Assembly (NCBI GenBank): GCA_963754955.1
Contig: CAVWHY010000006.1
Span: 682,001-746,000, forward strand
DNA length: 64,000 nt
Source: CAVQJU01 sp963754955
Lineage (GTDB): Bacteria; Acidobacteriota; Vicinamibacteria; Vicinamibacterales; CAVVIG01
Direction: 5' to 3'
The notes under the pieces are model-generated. The model was not told the origin of the DNA and ran no database searches. It saw only the letters and a program-made list of their open reading frames with translations. Positions within the stretch are counted from its first letter, which is position 1, and each line of letters opens with the position of its first letter. Below are positions 1 through 9,379 of the stretch, one piece after another. Both the position numbers and the translations under genes were made by a program.

Positions 1-990
1 TCTGGAGCAGCATTCCCGACGAGGATCTCCTGCGCTCCGCTGCGGCTGGACAGCTCGAACGGCGCGAAGGGCTGGCACAGCAACAGCGCCGCATGCTGGC
101 CGACCCGCGGTCGAACGCGCTCGTCGAGAACTTCGCCGGCCAGTGGCTTCAGCTGCGGAACCTGAAGGCTCTCGTGCCCAACCCGGACACGTTCCCTGAC
201 TTCGACGACAACCTCCGTCAAGCGTTCCGGCGCGAGGCGGAGCTGTTTTTCGCCAGCGTCGTCCGCGAAGACCGGAACGTGCTGGACCTGATGACCGCCG
301 ACTACACGTTCGTCAACGAGCGGCTGGCGAAGCACTACGGCCTCCCGGGCGTGTTCGGCAGCGACTTCCGCCGCGTGACGCTGACCGACGACGCGCGGCG
401 GGGACTGCTCGGCAAGGGCGCGGTCCTGCTTGTCACCTCGCACGCGACGACGACGTCGCCCGTTCTGCGTGGAAAGTGGGTGCTCGAGAACCTGCTGGGC
501 TCGCCGCCGCCCCCGCCGCCGCCCGACGTGCCGGCCCTGAGGGAGGACGAGCCCGGCGCGCCGCGCCGGACGATGCGCGAGCAGATGGAACAGCACCGGA
601 ACAACCCCGCCTGCGCGTCGTGCCACAAGACGATGGACCCCTTCGGGTTCGCGCTGGAGAACTTCGACGTGGTGGGCGCCTGGCGAAGGACGAACGAAAC
701 AGGCGTGGCCCTCGATACCGCCGACGTCCTGCCCAACTGGCGTGAAAGTGGACGGCGTGGTCGGCCTGCGAAATGCGTTGATGGAGCGCCCGGATGTGTT
801 CGTCCGCACGCTGACGGAAAAGCTGCTGGTCTACGCCGTCGGCCGCGGCCTCACGTATCAGGACATGCCGGCGGTGAGAAAAATCGTGCGGGACGCCCGG
901 GGCCAGGATTACCGGTTTTCCGCCCTCGTTTCGGGTATCGTTAGCAGCGTACCGTTTCAGATGGCGGCGGCATCGGGCGGAGAGAACTAG
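1..990 (+). CDS. DUF1592-family exported cytochrome-like protein, C-terminal part (copy 1, frameshifted)
   Basis: The gene enters from outside the window; its first visible residues (WSSIP from base 3) match the DUF1592 region of the complete copies at 16.1, 24.2 and 30.4 kb. It then shows the DUF1588 region (LLGKGAVLLVTSHA, a proline run, VPAL), a haem-binding CASCH followed by KTMDPFGFALENFD, and the DUF1585 tail (AVGRGLTYQDMPAVR...VPFQM). The reading frame breaks near base 737: an extra base in CCCAACTGG is needed to join the two halves, after which it runs to TAG at 988-990. The DUF1552 gene follows after 7 bp, as in the other copies. The family is exported, carries c-type haem motifs and is common in Planctomycetota and Acidobacteriota; its reaction is not known. 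The break is probably a sequence error. Confidence 0.85.
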
Positions 991-997
991 AGGCCTT

Positions 998-2317
998 ATG
1001 TTCATCACCAGGATGCACCTGTCGCGGCGGACGTTTCTTCGAGGCGTGGGCGCGACGCTGGCGCTGCCGATGCTCGATGCCATGGTGCCCGCCGCCTCGG
1101 CTCTGGCGTCGAAAGCGGGCGCGGCGCCGTCGCGCGCCGGTTTCATCTACATGCCGCACGGGGCGGACATGGCGGCGTGGACGCCGGCCGGTTCCGGCGG
1201 CGCGTTCGAGCTGTCGCCGACGCTGCAGCCGCTCGCCGGATTCAAGGATTCCCTGGTCGTCGTCAGCAACCTGACGCGCGCGGGCGGTCAGACGGAGATG
1301 CACGCCGCGGCGTCCTCCGGCTGGCTGAGCGGCGCCATCCCGAAGCGGACCGAAGGCGCGGACTACCGCATCGGGACGACGATCGACCAGACGATCGCGA
1401 AGCAGATCGGCCAGGCGTCCGCGTTTCCGTCGCTCGAGTTCGCGACCGAGGACTTCACCGGCTATGTCGGGGGCTGCACGCCGAACTACAGCTGCACCTA
1501 CCTGAACACCATCTCGTGGGCCTCGCCGACCTCGCCGCTGCCGATGGAAATCAACCCGCGCACCGCGTTCGAGCGGCTGTTCGGGGACGGCGGGTCCGAC
1601 GCCGAGCGGCGCCGGCTGCAGCAGGAAGACGCGAGCATCCTCGATTCGATCGTGGGCGAAGCGCGATCGCTCCAGAGCCGCCTCGGCGTGCGGGATCGTG
1701 CCAGGGTTGAGGACTACCTGGCCAACGTCCGGGAAATCGAGCGCCGGATTCAGCAGTCCGAAACGCAGCATCGCACGGAGCTCTCGGTGGTCGATAAGCC
1801 GCTGGGCGTGCCGGAGCGGTTCGACGATCACACGGGGCTCTTGTTCGACCTGCTGGCGATGTCGTTCCAGACGGATCTGACGCGCGTCTTCACCTTCATG
1901 TTGTCGCGCGAGAGCAGCCAGCGGACGTTCGTCGACATCGGCGTCGCCGATCCGTGGCACGTCGTGTCGCACCACGGCGACCAGGCGGAAAAGGTCGCGC
2001 GCGCCACGAAGGTGACCGTGTACTGCCTGCAGATGTTCGCGAAGTTCCTCGAGACGCTGCGCAACACGCCTGACGGCGACGGGACGCTGCTCGACAGCTC
2101 GCTGCTGTTTTTCGGCAGCGGCATGGGCAACTCGAACGTCCACGCGACCGACCCGCTGCCGCTCGTCGCGGTTGGCGGGGGAGTCGGCGCCGGCAACCGC
2201 CATCTCGTGCTGCCGCAGCGAACGCAGATCGGCAACCTGTGGCTCTCGGTCGCGCACCAGTTCGGGGCGAAGGCCGACACGTTCGGCGAGAGCACCGGCA
2301 CCGTCGATTTCTTTTGA
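998..2317 (+). CDS. DUF1552 family Tat-exported protein (copy 1)
   Basis: The intact 439-residue protein starts with a twin-arginine signal (LSRRTFLRGVGATLALP) ending near residue 36. The rest matches the three other DUF1552 proteins of the window: FIYMPHGADM, FPSLEFATEDFTG, PLPMEINPR, a coiled region with VREIERRIQQSE, FTFMLSRE and the C-terminal FGSGMGNSN and GESTGTVDFF. DUF1552 resembles DUF1501 proteins of the alkaline phosphatase/sulfatase-like fold, but no activity is established. It lies 7 bp after the DUF1592 gene and is probably co-transcribed and co-functional with it. In place of the FMMAREVSQRTYPQIGV seen in copy 2, this copy has FMLSRESSQRTFVDIGV. Confidence 0.9.
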   Translation: MFITRMHLSRRTFLRGVGATLALPMLDAMVPAASALASKAGAAPSRAGFIYMPHGADMAAWTPAGSGGAFELSPTLQPLAGFKDSLVVVSNLTRAGGQTEMHAAASSGWLSGAIPKRTEGADYRIGTTIDQTIAKQIGQASAFPSLEFATEDFTGYVGGCTPNYSCTYLNTISWASPTSPLPMEINPRTAFERLFGDGGSDAERRRLQQEDASILDSIVGEARSLQSRLGVRDRARVEDYLANVREIERRIQQSETQHRTELSVVDKPLGVPERFDDHTGLLFDLLAMSFQTDLTRVFTFMLSRESSQRTFVDIGVADPWHVVSHHGDQAEKVARATKVTVYCLQMFAKFLETLRNTPDGDGTLLDSSLLFFGSGMGNSNVHATDPLPLVAVGGGVGAGNRHLVLPQRTQIGNLWLSVAHQFGAKADTFGESTGTVDFF

Positions 2318-2326
2318 GCGATATTC

Positions 2327-2380
2327 GTCGCGCGGGCCTTTCAGACCCGCGTTTCGGCGGCTCTGAAAGGGCCGCGCTAC
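2327..2380. repeat. Paired-hairpin intergenic element R1 (REPIN-like)
   Basis: Two inverted hairpins, GCGGG...CCCGC and GCGGC...GCCGC, are bounded by GTCG on the left and CTAC on the right. The family consensus begins with GTAG, so the left foot has one change. It lies between the DUF1552 gene and the ankyrin gene. Confidence 0.75.
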
Positions 2381-2387
2381 ATCAAAG

Positions 2388-3857
2388 ATGCGCACGCTCA
2401 CCTCGCTGATTGTCTTCGCCCTGGCCGCGACGCTCGGCGCCGCGACGTCCACGCCGGATCTGGTGTCGGCGGTGCGCGCGGGCAACCCGACGGCGGTGCG
2501 TGCCCTGCTGAAACAGCACGTGGACGTCAACGCGCGCGAGGTGGACGGGACGACGGCGCTCCACTGGGCCGCGCGATCGGCGGACGTGCAGACCATCGCC
2601 CTGCTGGTGGACGCGGGCGCGGATCTCAATGCCGTCAACCGGTACGGGGCATCGCCGCTGTCGGTGGCCGCGCGCGCGGGTAATGCCCGTGTCCTCGACG
2701 TGCTGCTGAAGGCCGGCGCCAGCGTGAGCGCGGCGGATGCGTCCCTGGCCGAGGGGCAAACGCTCCTGATGCTGGCGGCGCGCACCGGCAGCGTGGACGC
2801 CGTGAAGCTGCTCGCAACTGCCGGGAACGTGAACGCGGCCGAGCACCGCACCGGCACAACGGCGTTGATGTGGGCGGCGCTCGACAACCGCGCGGACGCC
2901 GTCGGGGCGCTCGCGGCAGCCGGCGCCGATCTCAACGCCAGGTCGACGGTCACCGACTACCCGCACACGCCGCCCGGCGTCATCGGCGACAAGGTCGAGG
3001 AAGGCGCGTCCTATGTCGGCCAGAGCGTGCTGCCGAAGGGCGGATGGACGGCGCTGATGTACGCGTCGCGGCAGGGCGCCCTCGCGTCGGCGACCGCGCT
3101 CGCGGACGCGGGCGCCGATCTCGACGCGGTCGATCCCGACGGCAGCTCGGCGCTGATGTTCGCCATCATCAACGGGCACTACGAGGTCGCCACGCTGCTG
3201 GTGGAAAAAGGCGCGAAGGTCAATCTCGCAGACCGCACGGGCGCGACGCCGCTGTACTCGGCGGTTGACATGCACACGATGCCAACTTCGTTCGGGAGGC
3301 CTGAGCTGCCCGCCGCGGTGATCGAGGGCAGCGTCGGCGCGGTCAAGATGCTGCTCGCCCACGGCGCCGACCCGAACGCCCGGCTCAAAGATCGGATCCT
3401 GAAGCGGCAGTACAACGCCGGTGATCCGCGCCTCGGCGAGGGCGCGACGCCGTTCATGCGCGCGGCCCGTGGCGGCGACGCGGTGGTGATGCGGCTGCTG
3501 CTCGCGGCCGGCGCGGACCCGACGCTGACGCAGAAAAACGGGAACACGCCGATTCACCTCGCCGCCAGCATCAATCTCGCAGGCAACAGCTACGACCGCG
3601 GCACGATGCAGAACGCGCTCGACGTCATCGCGTTGTGTCTCGACAGAGGCATCGACATCAACGCCGTGAACGCCGCGGGTGATACCGCGGTCCACAGCGC
3701 GCTCGGGTCGCCCGCCATCGTGCGGTATCTCGCCGAACACGGGGCGAAGCTCGACGTGAAGAACAAGCAGGGCCGCACGCCGCTCGACACGCTGATGCGG
3801 AACCGCGAGCGAAACGAAGAAACGGTGGCGCTCCTTCGTCGTCTGACCGGCGCGTAA
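2388..3857 (+). CDS. Exported ankyrin-repeat protein (copy 1)
   Basis: The 489-residue protein has a Sec-type signal (MRTLTSLIVFALAATLGAAT, cleavage near residue 20) and then ankyrin repeats to the end, seen as the recurring DGTTALHWAARSADVQTIALL, NRYGASPLSVAARAGN, GTTALMWAALDN, DPDGSSALMFAIINGHYEVA and GDTAVHSALG blocks. It has no other domain, so it is probably a periplasmic or surface protein-binding scaffold. It begins 7 bp after repeat element R1. The same gene follows the DUF1592-DUF1552 pair at all four loci, which suggests the three products act together. Copy 1 has a longer insert after repeat 5 (TDYPHTPPGVIGDK) than the paralogues. Confidence 0.9.
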   Translation: MRTLTSLIVFALAATLGAATSTPDLVSAVRAGNPTAVRALLKQHVDVNAREVDGTTALHWAARSADVQTIALLVDAGADLNAVNRYGASPLSVAARAGNARVLDVLLKAGASVSAADASLAEGQTLLMLAARTGSVDAVKLLATAGNVNAAEHRTGTTALMWAALDNRADAVGALAAAGADLNARSTVTDYPHTPPGVIGDKVEEGASYVGQSVLPKGGWTALMYASRQGALASATALADAGADLDAVDPDGSSALMFAIINGHYEVATLLVEKGAKVNLADRTGATPLYSAVDMHTMPTSFGRPELPAAVIEGSVGAVKMLLAHGADPNARLKDRILKRQYNAGDPRLGEGATPFMRAARGGDAVVMRLLLAAGADPTLTQKNGNTPIHLAASINLAGNSYDRGTMQNALDVIALCLDRGIDINAVNAAGDTAVHSALGSPAIVRYLAEHGAKLDVKNKQGRTPLDTLMRNRERNEETVALLRRLTGA

Positions 3858-3884
3858 ACATCGGAGCTTCATCGGAGGCTTCAC

Positions 3885-4748
3885 ATGAAGCGTGCGCTGA
3901 CGTGCGGTCTCCTCGCCGTCGTCTGCCTGGCTGCCAGGCCGTTCGCCGGTCAACAGGCTCCGGCCGGCCGTGGGGCGGCCGCCGCTTCCCCTCCCTACAG
4001 GGCGCCCCGTCTCGACGGGCATCCCGACTTGAACGGCATCTGGCAGGCGTTCGTCACAGCCAATTGGGACGTGCAGGACCACGAGGCCCAAGCCGGGCCT
4101 CACCCGGAAATCATGGGCGCCTACGGCGCCGGGCCGGCGGGGCAGAGCATCGTCGAGGGCGGCGAGATTCCGTATCAGCCATGGGCGCTGGCGAAGAAGA
4201 AGAAGAACTTCGACGAGCGGATGAAGGTCGATGTCACCGACGACAAGAAATGGCACGCACTGGGCGACCCGGAGCTCAAATGTTATCTGCCCGGGGTGCC
4301 GCGCGCGACGTACATGCCGTTTCCATTCCAAATCGTTCAAGGGTCGGCGCCGTACATCCTGATCGCCTACGAGTTCACGAGTGCGACCCGCACCATCCGC
4401 ATGAACTGGAAGGACGAAGGGCCGGCGGATGCGTGGATGGGCTGGTCGCGCGGCCGCTGGGAAGGCGAAACGCTGGTCGTCGACGTGACCGGCATTCGCG
4501 AGGAGACGTGGCTCGATCGGGCCGGCGACTTCCATAGCGACGCACTGCATGTTGTCGAACGCTACACGCCGCTCAGCCCCTACCACCTGATGTACGAGGC
4601 GACGATCGACGATCCCAAGGTGTTCACGCGGCCATGGAAGATGAGCTTTCCGCTCTATCGACGGATGGAAAAGAACATCCAGCTCCTGGAATTCAAGTGC
4701 GTGCCGTTCACCGAAGAACTGCTGTACGGGGTGCTTCGCAAGAGGTGA
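3885..4748 (+). CDS. Exported protein of unknown function, PWGDPDLQG family (shorter paralogue)
   Basis: The 287-residue protein has a signal peptide ending near residue 22 (AARPFAGQQ). It shares a layout with the 343- and 339-residue proteins that follow: an N-terminal HPDLNGIW equivalent to DPDLQGVW, a central GRWEGETLVVDVTG, the block VVERYTPLSPYHLMYEATID, then DDPKVFTRPWKMSFPL. It ends with LEFKCVPFTEELLYG instead of the CHE.NY ending of the others. I do not know a function for the family. It is 27 bp after the ankyrin gene and 3 bp before the next paralogue, so the four genes up to 6214 look like one transcription unit. Confidence 0.8.
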   Translation: MKRALTCGLLAVVCLAARPFAGQQAPAGRGAAAASPPYRAPRLDGHPDLNGIWQAFVTANWDVQDHEAQAGPHPEIMGAYGAGPAGQSIVEGGEIPYQPWALAKKKKNFDERMKVDVTDDKKWHALGDPELKCYLPGVPRATYMPFPFQIVQGSAPYILIAYEFTSATRTIRMNWKDEGPADAWMGWSRGRWEGETLVVDVTGIREETWLDRAGDFHSDALHVVERYTPLSPYHLMYEATIDDPKVFTRPWKMSFPLYRRMEKNIQLLEFKCVPFTEELLYGVLRKR

Positions 4749-4751
4749 ATC

Positions 4752-5783
4752 ATGCGTCATCGATTCTTCACTCTGCTCGCCGTCGTCGCCGCCGTCATCG
4801 CGTCCTCCGTCGTGTCAGGGCAGGCGCCGGCGGGGAAGGCTCCTGCGGGTAAGGTCAAGCCCGCGGCGAAGACCTTCCGCACCCCCTGGGGTGATCCGGA
4901 TCTCCAGGGCGTCTGGAACGACGCCACCAGCACGCCGCTGCAACGGCCCGGCGAGGTCGGCTCGAAGCAGGTGTTGAACGACGAGGAAGCAGCCGAATTC
5001 CAGGCGACGCTGGCCAACACCCTGACACGCGATCGGCGCGACGGAGGCGCCGAGGTCGACGTCAACCGCGCGTACAACGATCACTGGATGGATTCTCGGA
5101 GGTTGAAGATCACGGCGGACCGCCGGACGTCGCTGATTGTCGATCCGCCAGACGGGCGCATGCCGCCGTTGGTGCCCTTGACGCCGGAGCGGCAGAAGGC
5201 CAGGGCCGATCGCGCCGCGGCAGCCGCCCGCTTCAACGCCGGGCTGCCCGATGGGCCCGAGGAACTCTCGCTGCCGGTCCGGTGCATCATTCGCACGGAC
5301 TCGCCGCCGTATCTGCCCACGATCTACAACAACGATTTTCAGATCTTCCAGAGTCCCGGTTACGTGGTCATCAACCCGGAGATGATTCACAGCGCTCGCA
5401 TCATCCCGCTCGACGGCCGGCCGCACCTCGACAAGAATCTTCGCCAGTGGCTGGGGGACACGCGCGGCCGCTTTGACGGCAACACCCTGGTGCTCGAGAC
5501 AACAAATTTCAGAACTGACGACGGGGTGGTCTTTCAGGGAGCCAACGCCGCGACCTTCCGTATCACCGAACGCTTTACCCGGGTTGCCGAGGACACGATC
5601 AACTACGAGTTCACAATCGAGGACCCCACCACCTGGACGAAGCCGTGGACGGCGGTGATTCCCTGGACGAAGATCGACCCGGGCGAGCAGATGTACGAGT
5701 ATGCCTGCCACGAGGACAACTACGACATCGTCCATCTGCTGGCGGGAGCGCGCGCTCGACAGACAAAAGGAGGGACGAGATGA
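4752..5783 (+). CDS. Exported protein of unknown function, PWGDPDLQG family
   Basis: The 343-residue protein has a signal peptide (cleavage near VVSGQAPAG, residue 25). Visible family marks are TPWGDPDLQGVWNDAT near residue 43, LIVDPPDGRMPPL, CIIRTDSPPYLP, YNNDFQIFQSPGYVVI, IIPLDGRPHL, GRFDGNTLVLETTNF, the acidic DPTTWTKPWTAVIPW and the ending YEYACHEDNYDIVHLLAGARA. It contains no catalytic motif that I recognise. It starts 3 bp after the preceding paralogue and its stop overlaps the DUF6152 start (ATGA), which points to translational coupling with that gene. Confidence 0.85.
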   Translation: MRHRFFTLLAVVAAVIASSVVSGQAPAGKAPAGKVKPAAKTFRTPWGDPDLQGVWNDATSTPLQRPGEVGSKQVLNDEEAAEFQATLANTLTRDRRDGGAEVDVNRAYNDHWMDSRRLKITADRRTSLIVDPPDGRMPPLVPLTPERQKARADRAAAAARFNAGLPDGPEELSLPVRCIIRTDSPPYLPTIYNNDFQIFQSPGYVVINPEMIHSARIIPLDGRPHLDKNLRQWLGDTRGRFDGNTLVLETTNFRTDDGVVFQGANAATFRITERFTRVAEDTINYEFTIEDPTTWTKPWTAVIPWTKIDPGEQMYEYACHEDNYDIVHLLAGARARQTKGGTR

Positions 5784-6214
5784 ACCCTGTGCGAACGACG
5801 CGCTTCGTCGTGGTGGCCGGCGTCTGCCTCCTGCCGGTGCTGTGCGCCGCGCCCCTTGCGGCCCATCACGCATTTGCATCGGAGTTCGACGCGAGCAAGC
5901 CGATCAGGTTCCAGGGGACGGTCACCAAGATGGAGTGGATCAATCCCCACGCATGGATTCACGTCTCGGTGAAGAAGCCGGACGGCACCGTCGAGGAATG
6001 GATGATCGAGGCCGGCACTCCGAACACGCTCTTCAGGAGGGGCCTGACCAAGAATTCGCTGCTGCCCGGCACCGAGGTCGTCGTCGATGGGTATCAGGCG
6101 AAGGATGGCGCGCTGCGGGCGAACGGCCGCGATCTGACGCTGCCCAACGGCAAGACGCTGCTGATCGGATCGGCCGGCACCGGCGCCCCAGACGATGACA
6201 CGTCGAAAAAATGA
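5780..6214 (+). CDS. DUF6152 family exported protein
   Basis: The start is the ATG that overlaps the upstream TGA by 4 bp, preceded by AAAGGAGGGACG as a strong ribosome-binding site. The 144-residue product has a signal peptide ending at about residue 25, and then the DUF6152 marks AAHHAFASEFDASKPIRFQG, KMEWINPHAWIHV and TPNTLFRRG. The mature start begins HHAF, as is usual in this family. The function is unknown. Pairing with PWGDPDLQG-family genes is a pattern I associate with such clusters, but I have not been able to check that here. Confidence 0.85.
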   Translation: MNPVRTTRFVVVAGVCLLPVLCAAPLAAHHAFASEFDASKPIRFQGTVTKMEWINPHAWIHVSVKKPDGTVEEWMIEAGTPNTLFRRGLTKNSLLPGTEVVVDGYQAKDGALRANGRDLTLPNGKTLLIGSAGTGAPDDDTSKK

Positions 6215-6283
6215 TCACGAAGGCACGAAGATCACGAAGATCTTCTTCATAAGAATGCTTCGTGTCTTTCGTGTCTTCGTGAT
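6214..6283. repeat. Long palindromic intergenic repeat P1
   Basis: A 70-bp near-palindrome begins ATCACGAAGGCACGAAGATC and ends with the inverse, CTTTCGTGTCTTCGTGAT. Each arm is itself made of tandem CACGAAG units. P4 at 29457 has the same ends. It would form a very long hairpin in RNA or single-stranded DNA and could act as a transcription terminator for the upstream genes, although no U-tract is present. Reading frames across it (HEGTKITK-like peptides) are not genes. Confidence 0.85.
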
Positions 6284-6306
6284 GTACTGGACTGACAATT
6301 CTGGAT

Positions 6307-7326
6307 ATGAAGGTGCTGCTCCTCACCGTGGTGGCTCTGGGCGCGGTTGCGGCCGCCGCGCCGTATGCCCCTCCCCGGACGCCGTGGGGCGATCCGGACC
6401 TGCAGGGCAACTACACGAACAAGTACGAAGCGAACACCCCGCTCGAACGGCCTGACGAGTTCAAGGGGCGGCGCCTCGAGGACATCTCGGAAGTCGAGTT
6501 GGCCGCGTTGCGGGCGAAGCGGCTGAAGCAGTTCCTCGAGCGTCCGGCGGCGGTCGGACCGTACCAGTTTCGCGACCCGCTCGACGTCACGCGAGGAAGC
6601 CGCGCGTGGTTCCTGGTCGATCCGCCCGACGGCAGGATTCCGCCGAGGACCGCCGCCGCCCGTCGGCGCCTCGAGAACTACGACTCGTCGTTCGAGGCCT
6701 CGCTCGACACCACGCTCGGGGGCGTCTTCAACTCCAGGCAGCGCACCGGAGGCAGCTTCGGCGAGGGGCCGTTCGACAGCATCGAGGACTTCGGCCTGTG
6801 GGATCGGTGCATCACCCGCGGCATTCCCGGATCGATGCTGCCGCACATCCTCGGCAATTCCTATCAGATCATCCAGGCGCCGGGCATCGTCGCCATCCGC
6901 TACGAGCTGGTGCACGACACGCGGCTGATTCCGCTGGACGGCCGGCCGCACGTCCCGCCAGGCATCCAGCTCGAAATGGGCGACGCCCGCGGCCATTGGG
7001 AGCACGACACCCTCGTCGTCGAGACGACGCGCTTCAGGGACCGGAGCGTGTACAGGAACGCGAACGCGGAAACGATGCGCCTCGTCGAGCGCTTCGCGCG
7101 CACCGCCGCCGACCGTCTCGAGTGGACGGTCACCGTCGACGATCCCGCGACGTGGACGAAGCCGTGGACGTTCTCCATGCCGTTGACGATGAACGACGGC
7201 GAGGCGGTGCTGGAGTTCGCGTGCCACGAGGGCAACTACGCGGTGCCCCACATCCTCAGCGGTGCCCGGGCCACCGAGCGCGGCGCCGTGGACGCCGCGG
7301 CCGGACAAGGAGTAAATTCGAAGTGA
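6307..7326 (+). CDS. Exported protein of unknown function, PWGDPDLQG family
   Basis: The 339-residue third paralogue has a short signal peptide (MKVLLLTVVALGAVAAAA) and then TPWGDPDLQGNYTNKYEANT almost immediately. It also has FLVDPPDGRIPP, DRCITRGIPGSMLPHI, YQIIQAPGIVAIRYELVHDT, RLIPLDGRPH, GHWEHDTLVVETTRF, DPATWTKPWTFSMPL and the ending LEFACHEGNYAVPHILSGARA. It is separated from the DUF6152 gene by palindrome P1, so it may have its own promoter. The C-terminal CHE.NY..(H)LL.GARA motif, shared with the 343-residue protein, is the most conserved block and may be functional, though this is untested. Confidence 0.85.
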   Translation: MKVLLLTVVALGAVAAAAPYAPPRTPWGDPDLQGNYTNKYEANTPLERPDEFKGRRLEDISEVELAALRAKRLKQFLERPAAVGPYQFRDPLDVTRGSRAWFLVDPPDGRIPPRTAAARRRLENYDSSFEASLDTTLGGVFNSRQRTGGSFGEGPFDSIEDFGLWDRCITRGIPGSMLPHILGNSYQIIQAPGIVAIRYELVHDTRLIPLDGRPHVPPGIQLEMGDARGHWEHDTLVVETTRFRDRSVYRNANAETMRLVERFARTAADRLEWTVTVDDPATWTKPWTFSMPLTMNDGEAVLEFACHEGNYAVPHILSGARATERGAVDAAAGQGVNSK

Positions 7327-7364
7327 CGTGACAGAACGACCGACATTTCAGAATCTGGGTTGCC

Positions 7365-8614
<1,250 letters not shown>

Positions 8615-8618
<4 letters not shown>

Positions 8619-8667
8619 CGTCCGCTTTCAGGCGGACGCTGGCCGGCCGGCTGAAGCCGGCCGCTAC
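8615..8667. repeat. Paired-hairpin element R2 (REPIN-like)
   Basis: The element runs GTAGCGTCCGC, TTTCAG, GCGGACGCTGG, then CCGGCTGAAGCCGG, CCGCTAC. Both feet are perfect (GTAG/CTAC). The TAG of the left foot is the stop codon of the preceding cytochrome-like gene. Confidence 0.85.
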
Positions 8668-8676
8668 GTCATTGCG

Positions 8677-9309
8677 ATGATTGTCGCCGCGCTCGTGTCG
8701 GCAGCCGCCTGCGCCGACTCGCCGGCGGCGCCCTCGGCTTCATCCGTCGCCGGAGCGTGGCTGGCGAACTCGACGCTCGCCTCGAGCAGCGGTGGTGAAT
8801 GCGTCGGCAGTCTCCTGCAGACGGCTCCCGGGAGCAGCCGTGACGTGTTCCTGAGCGCGCTCAAGCAGAACGGCGCGTCGCTCGAGGCGACCGTCACGTC
8901 GCAGGGCAACGGCACCAGCTGCGCGTACGCCGGCACCGTCAGCGGCGGCGCCGTGACCATGACGCTGTCAACCTGCCAGGCGAGCCGCGTGCCGGGCGTG
9001 AAATGCAGCGGCGGCGCGGTGCGCGACCTGCAGCTGGTCGGCGGAACGCTGACGGCGAACGTCAACGCTGCCGTTGGGATGGGCAGCGGGACCGACGTCA
9101 GCACGTGGAACGTCTTCGCGCCGGGCGGCAATGCGCAGGTCGGCACGCTGACGGTGACCGCGCACTTCACGTGGACGTTTCTGGGAGTACCCTCTTCGGA
9201 CTACCACACGTTTACGGGCACGATCTTTCCCGGCTACGAGGACGGCACGATATCCATTCCGGCGGATCCGAACCCGTTTTGCGCGAAATGCGGGTGGTTC
9301 TTTCCTTGA
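8677..9309 (+). CDS. Putative lipoprotein of unknown function
   Basis: From ATG at 8677 the protein has 210 residues and a short hydrophobic leader with a lipobox-like LVSAAAC and ADSP after the cysteine. The body is rich in Ser, Thr and Gly with alternating hydrophobic residues (VAGAWLANSTL, LEATVTSQGNGTSCAYAGTV, TLTVTAHFTWTF), which suggests a beta-rich fold, and it ends NPFCAKCGWFFP. There is no positively charged residue before the leader, so the true start may differ, but repeat R2 lies immediately upstream. I do not recognise a family. Confidence 0.6.
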   Translation: MIVAALVSAAACADSPAAPSASSVAGAWLANSTLASSSGGECVGSLLQTAPGSSRDVFLSALKQNGASLEATVTSQGNGTSCAYAGTVSGGAVTMTLSTCQASRVPGVKCSGGAVRDLQLVGGTLTANVNAAVGMGSGTDVSTWNVFAPGGNAQVGTLTVTAHFTWTFLGVPSSDYHTFTGTIFPGYEDGTISIPADPNPFCAKCGWFFP

Positions 9310-9379
9310 CTTGCCTTTCTGCTGCTGCCTAGAATCTTGCACTCAATCTTGCACTTTGTTTAGCGGAGGCATAGACCGT

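Noticed and set aside
6195..6455. Short reading frame with HEGTKITK peptide at palindrome P1 (and similar ones at P3, P4)
   Set aside because: The peptide is the translation of a palindromic repeat, occurs on both strands and has no ribosome site.
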